The notes under the pieces were generated by a model that saw only the letters and a list, made by a program, of their open reading frames with translations, searched no databases and was not told the DNA's origin. Of a stretch of 64,000 nt of DNA, positions 31,346 through 39,928 are shown in pieces; within the stretch, counting starts at the first letter, position 1, and each line of letters starts with the position of its first letter. Origin of the DNA: Pseudomonas japonica (GTDB lineage Bacteria; Pseudomonadota; Gammaproteobacteria; Pseudomonadales; Pseudomonadaceae); NCBI RefSeq assembly GCF_900188455.1, contig NZ_FZOL01000001.1, positions 1 to 64,000 of the forward strand, given 5' to 3'. The position numbers and the translations under genes were made by a program.

Positions 31346-32674
31346 ATGCCACGCCTAGCCACTCCGCTCAGCGACCTCAAATGCCGCACGGCCAAACCGC
31401 GTGAGCGCGCCTATAAACTGTTCGACGGCGGGGGCATGTACCTGTACGTCACGCCCAGCGGCTCGAAGACTTGGCGGCTGCGGTATTTCAAACCCAACGG
31501 CAAGGAAGGCACGCTGATCATCGGCAAGTACCCCATCGTTTCGTTGGCCGTCGCGAGGACCAAGCGCGATGAGGCCAAGGCCCTCTTGCTCGACAACCTT
31601 GATCCGATGGAAGAAAAGCAGAAGGCCAAGATCGCAGCCCAGCGGGCGAGCCTTCTCTTTGAAACCGTTGCCCTGGAGTGGCACGTCGAAATGTCCCGAC
31701 GGTGGACTGAGAGCCATGCCAAGACGGTGCTGAGCAGGTTGCGCACCCATGTGTTTCCACTGATTGGTCAGCGGCCTATCGCTGAACTCGACACCCATGA
31801 TCTGCTTGAGGTCACCCAGCGGATCAAGGATCGCGGCACCATGGATGTAGCGCTGCGTGTGCAGAACTATCTCTCCACGATCATGCGGGGTGCGAAGCGG
31901 GCGCGGCAGATCACTCAGAATCCGGCGCTCGATCTGGCCGGCTCGATTCAAGCACCGCGTACGGTGCACCGTCCTGCACTCTCGCTTAACCGCCTTCCTG
32001 AACTGTTAGATCGAATCGACAACTACACCGGTCGCGAACTGACGCGGCTCGCAGTGCTGTTGACGCTTCATGTATTCGTGCGCTCCAGCGAACTGCGCTT
32101 TGCACGGTGGGATGAATTCGACCTGCAACGGGCGATGTGGGAGATCCCCGATACCCGCAAGCCGATTGAAGGCGTCCGCTATTCCACACGCGGGACCAAG
32201 ATGAGTGGGGACATTCAGATAGTGCCGCTGTCGCCTCAAGTCATCGAGATCCTTGAACAGCTGCGCAGTTTGAATCGCTTCTCTGAACTCGTGTTGCCCG
32301 GTGACCACAGGTATTGGAAACCCTTGTCGGAGAACACGGTTAACCAGGTGCTGCGCAATATGGGCTACGACACCACCAAGGACGTGTGCGGCCATGGTTT
32401 CCGGACCATGGCTTGTAGTGCTTTGCTCGAATCAGGGCTGTGGACGGACGCGGCGATTGAGCGGCAGATGAGCCATCAGGAGCGTAACCGCGTGCGCGCT
32501 GCGTACATCCACAAGGCCCAGTTTCTGGAGCAGCGTCGGTTGATCATGGCGTGGTGGAGTAACTACATCGATGCCAACAGAACGGGCCACGTCACCCCGC
32601 ATGAGTTTGCCCATCCGGTAGGCGACAACGTCACCGCCTTACCAAATGGTCATGGCGCGTTCAATCGCGGGTGA
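31346..32674 (+). CDS. int: P4-type tyrosine site-specific integrase
   Basis: This 442-residue integrase has the N-terminal arm-binding domain of P4-like enzymes (L-S-D-L-K-C-R-T-A-K-P-R-E-R and D-G-G-G-M-Y-L-Y-V). The full catalytic set is present: Arg251, His350-x2-Arg353, His377 and Tyr387. It faces away from the tRNA. I chose ATG 31346 (MPRLATPLSDLK) with GGAGAA upstream, because in-frame upstream codons run through the terminator. It should catalyse insertion and excision at tRNA-Thr. It looks functional. Confidence 0.93.
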   Translation: MPRLATPLSDLKCRTAKPRERAYKLFDGGGMYLYVTPSGSKTWRLRYFKPNGKEGTLIIGKYPIVSLAVARTKRDEAKALLLDNLDPMEEKQKAKIAAQRASLLFETVALEWHVEMSRRWTESHAKTVLSRLRTHVFPLIGQRPIAELDTHDLLEVTQRIKDRGTMDVALRVQNYLSTIMRGAKRARQITQNPALDLAGSIQAPRTVHRPALSLNRLPELLDRIDNYTGRELTRLAVLLTLHVFVRSSELRFARWDEFDLQRAMWEIPDTRKPIEGVRYSTRGTKMSGDIQIVPLSPQVIEILEQLRSLNRFSELVLPGDHRYWKPLSENTVNQVLRNMGYDTTKDVCGHGFRTMACSALLESGLWTDAAIERQMSHQERNRVRAAYIHKAQFLEQRRLIMAWWSNYIDANRTGHVTPHEFAHPVGDNVTALPNGHGAFNRG

Positions 32675-33570
32675 GCCTGCAAGATCGGCGCTGGCTGCTC
32701 TTTCACCCGGGTCCATCCAAACAGGGCTGCAAAGCCGCCCTGTTTGGATGGACCTCACTTTGAAGAGCTAAAAGCCACCAAGTTGTCCAGGGTTTACCAC
32801 GGAATGCCAGCGGTGGATAACCGTTCTTCAAGCACAAAGTGGAGCTGATTTCGAACCTTGACCGGGTTTATCCACAGGCGTAGAACTGGCCGTGCAAGCG
32901 CTGTCGATGACAGCAACCCAGGTGGCCCGAACCTTGAAGGTCACGCCGCTCCCGCGGTGGTTCTCCCCCCCAAATGGCGATTCGCGTCCGGCAGCTCGCC
33001 CGGTCACCATCCCCGGTGATGGATGCCTACTTCAGATCATGGCCCTCGTGCGCCAGACGACACTTCCAACTTCGCTGCCCAGCAGCAACCTATTCGCTTG
33101 GCCGAATCTTGCGCCAACCTGCGCTCGTCTCTTTCTCTGGAAAGAGACGGGCGCTTCTACCACTGCTGCAGCCCTCATAGCCCTTGGCTTTGCGGCAACT
33201 TCACTTGTGACAATCGGCGTGACAAACGCCGATGTCACCAGCAACAGAGCTGTAGATGATGGTGCCGCAGACCACGGAATGGACTGCACCTGACTGACCG
33301 TCAGGCATGCCCCCGTCATCGCATTGCTGCTTGCCACCTGGCTCAGGATCTCGCGGCACTGGTCTCGTCAGCCAATGCAGCCTCTACCCGCCCACCGGTA
33401 ACGGTGCTCAGGAGGCCAGATCATGAGATGCCCTTGCTCCCGGTCGTAAGGAGCCGCCGGTCCCGCGTAGAGGACATTCCCCACAGGTCGCAGGGGCCTT
33501 GATCCCTGATAACACTAAGCATTCTTGGCGGGATTACGTGGGGCGAGGATCGGAAGATGAGGTGACAGGT
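32675..33570. other. Non-coding stretch between the two recombinase genes
   Basis: About 900 bases without a convincing gene. Several frames are open between 32890 and 33340, but none has a recognisable product, good ribosome-binding site or typical codon use. The only clear structure is the long inverted repeat at 32710-32754. Confidence 0.6.
32710..32754. repeat. Perfect 18-bp inverted repeat
   Basis: GGTCCATCCAAACAGGGC and its exact reverse complement are separated by 9 bases. No T run follows on either side, so it is not a standard terminator, although it lies 35 bases after the integrase stop. It could be a recombinase or protein-binding site or an RNA hairpin. Confidence 0.8.
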
Positions 33571-34551
33571 ATGGCATTGGTGGGTAGACGCGATGGTCGT
33601 AATTTCGGCTACGGCAGGCAGTTGAGCTACGCGGGGCCGCAAGCGCTGAAAGACATGTTCGGCGGTGGTCACTATGGCACGGTCAAGGCGCACTGTGATC
33701 GATGGCAGGCATTCGTGAGGTGGTGCCGCTCAGTTCAGGGGCCGGTTATCAATGATGCGCGGCAGATTGATCGGAAGGTGTTGGCCGACTATGCGGCGTA
33801 TCTGCGTGACGTGGTTGGGCGCGGTGACCTTGCTGTCAGCACCGCACAAAATCGACTATCCAGCGTTAACAGGACCATGGCAGCGCTTCGCGGTGATCAG
33901 TGCGTGAAGTTGCCAAGTCCGAGCAGGGCGTTGGGTATTCAGCGCACCGGGGTTCGACAGTCGGTGCCGCAGGGCCAAGACCACGAACAGGTTAAGCAGA
34001 TCGTCGATGCGCTTTGCAGCCAACATCAGCTACGAGCCGCAGCGATTGTTTTGTTGGCGCGAGCCACCGGCATGCGGTTGCGTGAGGCCATTTTGGCTGA
34101 TCTGCCACGGCTACGCCGCGAGGCTAACGACCTAGGCAGGATTAACATTCAGGATGGCACCAAGGGCGGCCGCGCCGGCGCCTCGGCACCACGTTGGATT
34201 TCGATGGATGAGCATGTTTTAGGCGCGCTTAGATTCGCAGAGCAGGTTTCGCCTGAGGGCAGCCGCAACCTGATTGCGCCACACGAAAGCTACTTTGACG
34301 TTCTGCAGAGCATCGTCCGCCCGGCACGGCACATCCTGCATGCACAGAGTCTCAAAGGCTTCCATGAGCTACGAGCGGCGTACGCATGTGAGCGCTACGA
34401 GCAGATCACCCAACACCCCGCGCCAATCAATGGTGGCAAATGTTGCCAGGTAGATAGCAACCTTGATCGCGAGGCACGGAGGCGAATCAGTTACGAGCTT
34501 GGGCACGGTCGGATCGACGTGGTCGCGGCCTATATTGGGGAACGGACATGA
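33571..34551 (+). CDS. Second tyrosine recombinase (integrase-domain protein)
   Basis: This 326-residue protein starts MALVGRRDGRNFGYGRQL. I recognise it as the 'integrase domain-containing protein' type common in Pseudomonas accessory DNA, with an N-terminal SAM-like core-binding domain (about 25-110). The catalytic residues are complete: Arg171, His265-x2-Arg268, His312, Tyr321. It is unrelated in detail to the P4-type enzyme upstream. ATG 33571 has GAGGTG upstream; a TTG/ATT-type start 72 bases earlier is less likely. It overlaps the next gene by ATGA. Confidence 0.82.
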   Translation: MALVGRRDGRNFGYGRQLSYAGPQALKDMFGGGHYGTVKAHCDRWQAFVRWCRSVQGPVINDARQIDRKVLADYAAYLRDVVGRGDLAVSTAQNRLSSVNRTMAALRGDQCVKLPSPSRALGIQRTGVRQSVPQGQDHEQVKQIVDALCSQHQLRAAAIVLLARATGMRLREAILADLPRLRREANDLGRINIQDGTKGGRAGASAPRWISMDEHVLGALRFAEQVSPEGSRNLIAPHESYFDVLQSIVRPARHILHAQSLKGFHELRAAYACERYEQITQHPAPINGGKCCQVDSNLDREARRRISYELGHGRIDVVAAYIGERT

Positions 34552-34835
34552 GCAAGCCATTCGATATGGAGTTGTTCTTGGCTGGCGTGCTGACCGGGTC
34601 GCCCGCGACCCGGAAACGCCATCTGCGGCAGGCGAGAATCATCCAAGCTGAAATCTCCGAACGCTGGCAGCGACAGACGCCTTGGGCTTGGCAGAAAAAG
34701 CATGTGGCTTGGTTCCTAGAACATTGCCTAGATCGACACAGCAGAATGACGCGGTACTACTACTTTCTGACCGTGCGGTTACTCGTTCTTCGTTTACAAA
34801 AAACATGGGTGTTCAACCTCCGAGCGAGGATCTGA
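34548..34835 (+). CDS. Small protein coupled to the second recombinase
   Basis: This 95-residue protein begins MSKPFDMELFLAGVLTGS and is basic and rich in Trp, His and Arg (R-H-L-R-Q-A-R-I-I-Q; W-A-W-Q-K-K-H). I recall near relatives directly behind this recombinase type in other Pseudomonas genomes. The four-base overlap implies co-translation, and a DNA-binding helper of the recombinase is plausible (inference). The region R-Y-Y-Y-F-L-T-V-R-L could be a helix. No known domain name is claimed. Confidence 0.65.
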   Translation: MSKPFDMELFLAGVLTGSPATRKRHLRQARIIQAEISERWQRQTPWAWQKKHVAWFLEHCLDRHSRMTRYYYFLTVRLLVLRLQKTWVFNLRARI

Positions 34836-35560
34836 TTTTGATAGGCACGATTGACAGCAATCGAACCGAAGTTGCCATTCGCGGAAATTGGCAATCGGGT
34901 AGAAGAGAGCTATATTTCTAGCTAAAAATTTCTGGGGGAAAGTTATGTTTTGGCTGCAGATTTGATGCGTATCTATTAATAAGATATACCAACTGATGGT
35001 CTACTATGTTGTGCTGCGTCGTCTGTTGATGAGTGCTATAAGAGCGATCTTAATGGTTATTTGCTTGTTCTATTTATCGGGTGACCGCATCTGGAAAGTG
35101 TTTTGGGTGCCATTATATCTGCAAGGGATTTTGGTGCGAACAATGGAAGGTTATCTGTGATGAGGTATTGGCTGATAGTGTTTTATGTTGTTGCGTAAGC
35201 AAAGCTACGCATGCAGGCTGATGTAATATAAATTATAAAAATGGCGACGATTTTTATTTAATTACACAAATGCTATGCTTATAGGTTGACGCAGAGACGC
35301 ATTGGTATATGGCGCAGAGTAGAGGTTCCCATACTGTATAAGGTTACGGTATGCTTATGGTTCATCGTTAAGCTGCCACAAGGGGCAATGCAGGTTCGCA
35401 TGTAAGGCGGTAAATCACGCTCTATTTAACCGTTCGCAAAGATTGCACCAATAATTACATGTATTCACCTTGATTCAATGTCCACAAATTGCGCCTAAAA
35501 AGTTAAGCTGCTTTGAGATTTTTAATTTTTAAGGCTAACTCAGAACTAATCGAGAATCCC
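34836..35560. other. AT-rich non-coding stretch before the STAND gene
   Basis: About 700 bases of strikingly AT-rich DNA compared with the core. It contains one 54-codon reading frame (34996-35160) with a hydrophobic middle and no clear ribosome-binding site, which I do not call as a gene. A promoter for the gene at 35561 must lie here or upstream, but I see no convincing -35/-10 pair. Confidence 0.6.
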
Positions 35561-38500
35561 ATGCGATTTTATGAGCTTGAAAAAACTGACATATCTAATC
35601 TCAATGACGGTGATCTTAGGGAGCTAGTCGCTCGGCTATGCGAGGCGGAGTTAGCGCAGCAAGGAGTCGGGCCGGTTTGTGTGCTATGGGGGGGAGCACA
35701 GGAAGCTGCAGATGGTGGTTTGGATGTTCATGTGAAAAATGCGGGAAATCTCACGAGCTCAGGCTTTGTTCCTAAGGCGAACGTAGGCTTTCAAGTAAAG
35801 AAAAATAGTATGAGCAGAGCAGCTTGTACTAAGGAAATGTTAGACAAAACGGGTTTGCCTAAAGAGGTAATCTCCGAGTTAGCAAAAAATGATGGGGCAT
35901 ACATAATTGTTAGTGGGAAGGATGATTGTAGTGAAAAGATGCTTGTCGACCGAGTTTCAGGAATGCAAGCCGCAGTTGTAAGTTTGGTGGGTAAAAGCGA
36001 TTTTCTAGTTGATTTTTATGGTAGAGACCGTTTATTGGCTTGGCTAAGACTGTATCCAGGTGTTGCTCTTTGGGTTCGTTCACGTCTAGGAAAGCCTTTA
36101 ACAGGATGGAAACCTTTCGGACGGTGGGCTCAAACTCCAGTAGATAAAGACGACGAGTTTTTGTCGGACAGTCATCCCTGTGTAATCGATACAAGTTCAA
36201 AAAACAAAACTCCACTGGCAATGGCTGAGGGGATATCGCTACTGCGTGACAGGCTGCGTGAAGTCGGTAGCGCTATCAGGATTACCGGACTTTCGGGTGT
36301 TGGTAAAACTCGATTAGCCCAAGCTCTCTTTGAACCGAATGTGGCTGAAGGTGCGTTATCTGCAACAAACGTAGTGTATGCAGATTTGGGGGATGAGCTA
36401 ACTCCGACAGCATCAGAATTTATATCCTATCTCATTGCGAATAATCTCTCCGTCAACGTAATTTTGGATAATTGCCCATCCGATGTACACGGAAAGCTAC
36501 AAAGGCAGATATCTCAACACACGTCGAAAATTTGTCTTCTTACTATTGAATATGATATTTCAGATGATACACCTGAAGAAACGCATGTAATTCATATTGA
36601 GCCATGTAGCGAGGAAACTGTAGCGTCTCTAGTACGTAGGCGATTCCCTGAGCTCCAAGAAATTAACGCAAGGAAAATATCGGAATTTGCGGGTGGTAAC
36701 GCAAGGGTCGCCTTGGCGCTTGCCAGCAGAGTGAAGCCCGACGAGACATTATCCAAGTTTACGGATGAAAGTCTATTTAATCGACTGTTTGAGCAGCGGA
36801 AGGGTAAGGCCGGGAGTTTATTGGATGATGCTGCAGTTTTGTCGCTTGTTTATTCTTTTAATGTTTCTCAAACAGAATTTCATGATGAGCTTGAAAAGTT
36901 ATCTCTGATCAGTGAAATTCCACGTGCGAGGCTTTATCAGTCTCATGCTGAGCTATTAAGGCGTCAGTTGAGCCAAAAGCGTGGAGATTGGCGTGCAGTA
37001 CTACCTCATGCTTTGGCAAATCGCCTTGCACGTAGAGCGCTTGAGAATATTACCCCGCATGACATCAACTCAGAACTATTCAAACCTGAAAGTTTTCGCC
37101 TTTTTAAGTCTTGTGCTCATCGCATCGGTTACTTGCATGATTTTGATTTCGCACAAAAATTAGCTTGGACATGGATACAGCCTGGAGCACCGTTGTATGA
37201 TCTTACTGCTTGTAGTGATGAGCAGCTCCAGGTGGTCGATTATATAGCGCCAGTTTTCCCTGATGCCGTCATAAATGCTATCGAAGTTGCAGTCGATAGC
37301 CAAAGTTTCGAATCTGATGGCAAGGAGCATTTCGATAAATTTATTGATTTGCTTTGTAAGTTGGCCTACGAAGATCGTAATTTTGATCGGGTAATTAATA
37401 TAATTTTTAGGTTTGCAACGCCAGCTTCTACTTTGGGTGACGATGCCATTTTTAATGGCGTGCGAGATCTATTCTCGTTGTACTTGTCGGGGACTCAAGC
37501 TTTGCCCAGTCGTAGGCAACATGCTCTCGGTCGCTTATTGATGTCAAGCAATAAAAGACATCAAGATATTGCAGTGCTGCTTTTTCAATCCGCATTTCAA
37601 TCTGTGCACTGGTCATCCTCTAAAGGTTTTAATTTCGGCGCCCATATTAGAACATACGGATGGGAGCCTAAGACAAATCAAGACGCTTTAGAATGGTATG
37701 AGGGTTTTATCAACGTTTTACAACCTTGCTTACGCTCTGGCGAGCTTGATAGAAGATCTCGAGCACGGAAAATTATAGCTAGTCATTTTAGAGGTTTATG
37801 GTCTTTTGTAGGTTGCTATGATGTATTAGAGGAATTGGTGGTTTCACAATGCAAAATAGATCAGTGGGTTGAGATCTGGCAACCTATAAAGCAAACTATA
37901 AATTTTGATGGTAAGGCTTTTTCCCCATTGGTTCTCAGGCGTCTCGAAGCTTTAGAAACGCTTACCTATCCATCAGATTTGCGTGCTGAGATAGAAGCTT
38001 ACGTGTTTCGTCCAATATGGGATCATCTATATCAGACCAATGAAGATTTTAATGAGGTAGAAAAGAGAGTAAGTGAAAAGATTGTTGAGCTTGGACGGCA
38101 GGTTTCTTCCGACCTCCGATATTTGGAGTCTCTTGGTAGTAGACTATATCAAAACGATAATGCACCTTTGTTTTTATTCGGGAGAGGTTTGGCCAAGGGC
38201 GCGCTGTCGCAAGGAGATATGTTCGACTTCCTGGTTAAGTTATTGCAGTCTCATGACTGTGAGCTGAAGAGGCCTCATATATTTTCCGGATTGATCAATG
38301 AAATTCATAGCTCTAACCAGGTATTAGCACGCCAGCTCCGAGAAAAGGTGGTAGATACTCCTAAGTTGTCATCGCATTTTGTTGAGTTGCTAATATCGAC
38401 AGATCTTGAACCTTGGGGGGTTGAGCTACTTATTGAAATGGCTCGGAAAAAAGATCTAGCTGCATGGGAATTGCAGATATTAGGTCATGGCCGGGTTCAC

Positions 38501-39379
38501 GCAAAAATATCCGATATGAAACTAGCTGAGCTCATTGAGGAAACTATCAATCTTGAGTTCGGTGCTTCTGTAGCTTTAGATATTTTGTCAATGCGTTTTT
38601 TCACTGAAAATAGAAGCGCTCCTCCAGATGATACGCTTATTGTTGCTGGTAGATCTGCGATCAGTCGTTATTTGGAAACTCATGCTAATGGTGCAAGTAG
38701 AGCTATTCCAAGTGGGATAGAGCGAGTGTTGCAAATTTGTATAAATCAAAATTCCCCTAAAGAATTCATATCTAGGGTGATTGAATGTATTGGCGAAGGT
38801 TTGAAAGTTGGCCGGTTTTACAGTCATGATGTTCCAAGTATTATAAAGGCAGTCGTAATCTCGTTTCCGGAAATGCTGTTAGATTATTGCTACGCTCCTG
38901 AAAACATCTCACGATTATCGACCAGGTTGTTTAAGGATGCGGGTGGAAGGGATCAGCCTTCTTTAAATTTGGTATCCCCCGAGCGTTTGATTGCTTGGTG
39001 TAATAGCGATCATAACAAAATCGAGTATCTGATTGGTGCGATTCAAATCTACGTGTCTTCCGATACTTCAGATGACATGCTCAGTGTTCCGAAAGAGGTA
39101 AACATTAGTCTTCATGCTCTAGAACTTCTTCGAGTGGCCGCGAATAAAGCCAAAGCTCTTGAGGTTTTCGTAAGAAGAATGATGCCAAGTTGTTGGTCTT
39201 CTCTAGCAGATATTCTGGAAGTAAGAACGAGAGCATTTGCTACGCTTGTAGATCATGACTTATCTGAAGTGCGTGAGTTTGTTCAAGCTAGGCTTCCAAT
39301 AATTGAGGCATCAAATCAGCGGGAAAGAGAGTCTGAAGCTGTCAGGAATTCTGAAATGGAACAACGTTTCGAAAGTTAA
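35561..39379 (+). CDS. STAND NTPase with PD-(D/E)XK-like N-terminus (Avs-like antiphage candidate)
   Basis: This 1272-residue protein of unknown exact family appears to have three parts. Residues 1-150 carry Glu28/Glu30, D-G-G-L-D (Asp55) and F-Q-V-K (Gln78-x-Lys80), the E...D...QxK layout of Cap4/Mrr-type nucleases. Residues about 215-430 form a STAND-type NTPase: Walker A G-L-S-G-V-G-K-T at 243-250, Walker B V-N-V-I-L-D-N-C with Asp303, and a later A-G-G-N-A-R-V-A-L-A-L-A segment like the STAND GxP region. The remaining 800 residues look helical, without a motif I can name, and could be the sensor. Avs proteins sense phage proteins in this architecture (family knowledge). I prefer ATG 35561 over a TTG at 35513. 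Base composition is much more AT-rich than the core, suggesting transfer. Confidence 0.75.
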   Translation: MRFYELEKTDISNLNDGDLRELVARLCEAELAQQGVGPVCVLWGGAQEAADGGLDVHVKNAGNLTSSGFVPKANVGFQVKKNSMSRAACTKEMLDKTGLPKEVISELAKNDGAYIIVSGKDDCSEKMLVDRVSGMQAAVVSLVGKSDFLVDFYGRDRLLAWLRLYPGVALWVRSRLGKPLTGWKPFGRWAQTPVDKDDEFLSDSHPCVIDTSSKNKTPLAMAEGISLLRDRLREVGSAIRITGLSGVGKTRLAQALFEPNVAEGALSATNVVYADLGDELTPTASEFISYLIANNLSVNVILDNCPSDVHGKLQRQISQHTSKICLLTIEYDISDDTPEETHVIHIEPCSEETVASLVRRRFPELQEINARKISEFAGGNARVALALASRVKPDETLSKFTDESLFNRLFEQRKGKAGSLLDDAAVLSLVYSFNVSQTEFHDELEKLSLISEIPRARLYQSHAELLRRQLSQKRGDWRAVLPHALANRLARRALENITPHDINSELFKPESFRLFKSCAHRIGYLHDFDFAQKLAWTWIQPGAPLYDLTACSDEQLQVVDYIAPVFPDAVINAIEVAVDSQSFESDGKEHFDKFIDLLCKLAYEDRNFDRVINIIFRFATPASTLGDDAIFNGVRDLFSLYLSGTQALPSRRQHALGRLLMSSNKRHQDIAVLLFQSAFQSVHWSSSKGFNFGAHIRTYGWEPKTNQDALEWYEGFINVLQPCLRSGELDRRSRARKIIASHFRGLWSFVGCYDVLEELVVSQCKIDQWVEIWQPIKQTINFDGKAFSPLVLRRLEALETLTYPSDLRAEIEAYVFRPIWDHLYQTNEDFNEVEKRVSEKIVELGRQVSSDLRYLESLGSRLYQNDNAPLFLFGRGLAKGALSQGDMFDFLVKLLQSHDCELKRPHIFSGLINEIHSSNQVLARQLREKVVDTPKLSSHFVELLISTDLEPWGVELLIEMARKKDLAAWELQILGHGRVHAKISDMKLAELIEETINLEFGASVALDILSMRFFTENRSAPPDDTLIVAGRSAISRYLETHANGASRAIPSGIERVLQICINQNSPKEFISRVIECIGEGLKVGRFYSHDVPSIIKAVVISFPEMLLDYCYAPENISRLSTRLFKDAGGRDQPSLNLVSPERLIAWCNSDHNKIEYLIGAIQIYVSSDTSDDMLSVPKEVNISLHALELLRVAANKAKALEVFVRRMMPSCWSSLADILEVRTRAFATLVDHDLSEVREFVQARLPIIEASNQRERESEAVRNSEMEQRFES

Positions 39380-39401
39380 ATGATATTCGCTTTGTTTGCG
39401 C

Positions 39402-39427
39402 GCCTCAACACAACGCTGTGTTGAGGC
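39402..39427 (+). terminator. Terminator behind the STAND gene
   Basis: A perfect 11-bp stem (GCCTCAACACA / TGTGTTGAGGC) with loop ACGC, then TATTTAT, 22 bases after the stop codon. It separates the STAND gene from the next effector gene. Confidence 0.75.
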
Positions 39428-39928
39428 TATTTATGTGAGTTTTCAATTTCCCTTGATGCTTTTTGATTAGCGATCTTCATGCGGGTATCGTGCGTCGGTC
39501 CTATCATTTCACTAACGTCACCGCTGCGAGAACCACCAGCGTCCCAGAACCACACACATTTCCAGCATTACTCCCTCCATGGGAGCTGCGCTTGCGGGTG
39601 GTGGGCTGCGAAGCAGCCCCAGTGCCCCTGACTGATAGGCACTGATGTGTACGAGCTTGATCAGGATGTCAGTCAGAATACTCATAGCCGTTGTGCGGAA
39701 AGTGGCCAGTGGAGGTGGGCTCGGGTGATTCGTCACGCTCAAGGCCAAGGCCTGCCCGCAGACGCCGGCCAAAGCTTCCCATCGGTTTCTGGGCTGCTCA
39801 GCGACGTAACACGAAGTGCTTTGATACCACTCGCCTAAGGTCGATGTGGCAGACGTTTCTGTGCTCGCCTATGCTCGTGGTCGCCGACAGAGATGGCGCA
39901 AAGCCACTTAACACTCAGGAGTCAGGTT
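39428..39928. other. Non-coding stretch between the two effector genes
   Basis: About 500 bases, GC-richer than the STAND gene. It contains a GGGCTGC-GAA-GCAGCCC hairpin at 39603-39619 of a kind often seen in Pseudomonas intergenic DNA, and a leftward 84-codon frame (39518-39772) with no recognisable product. It may be debris of an older insertion. Confidence 0.55.

Noticed and set aside
32892..33337. Open frames on both strands between the recombinases
   Set aside because: Overlapping frames on both strands, no ribosome-binding site and no recognisable products; typical of chance frames.
39518..39772. Minus-strand 84-codon frame between the effector genes
   Set aside because: No ribosome-binding site, no known product, and a common intergenic hairpin lies inside it.
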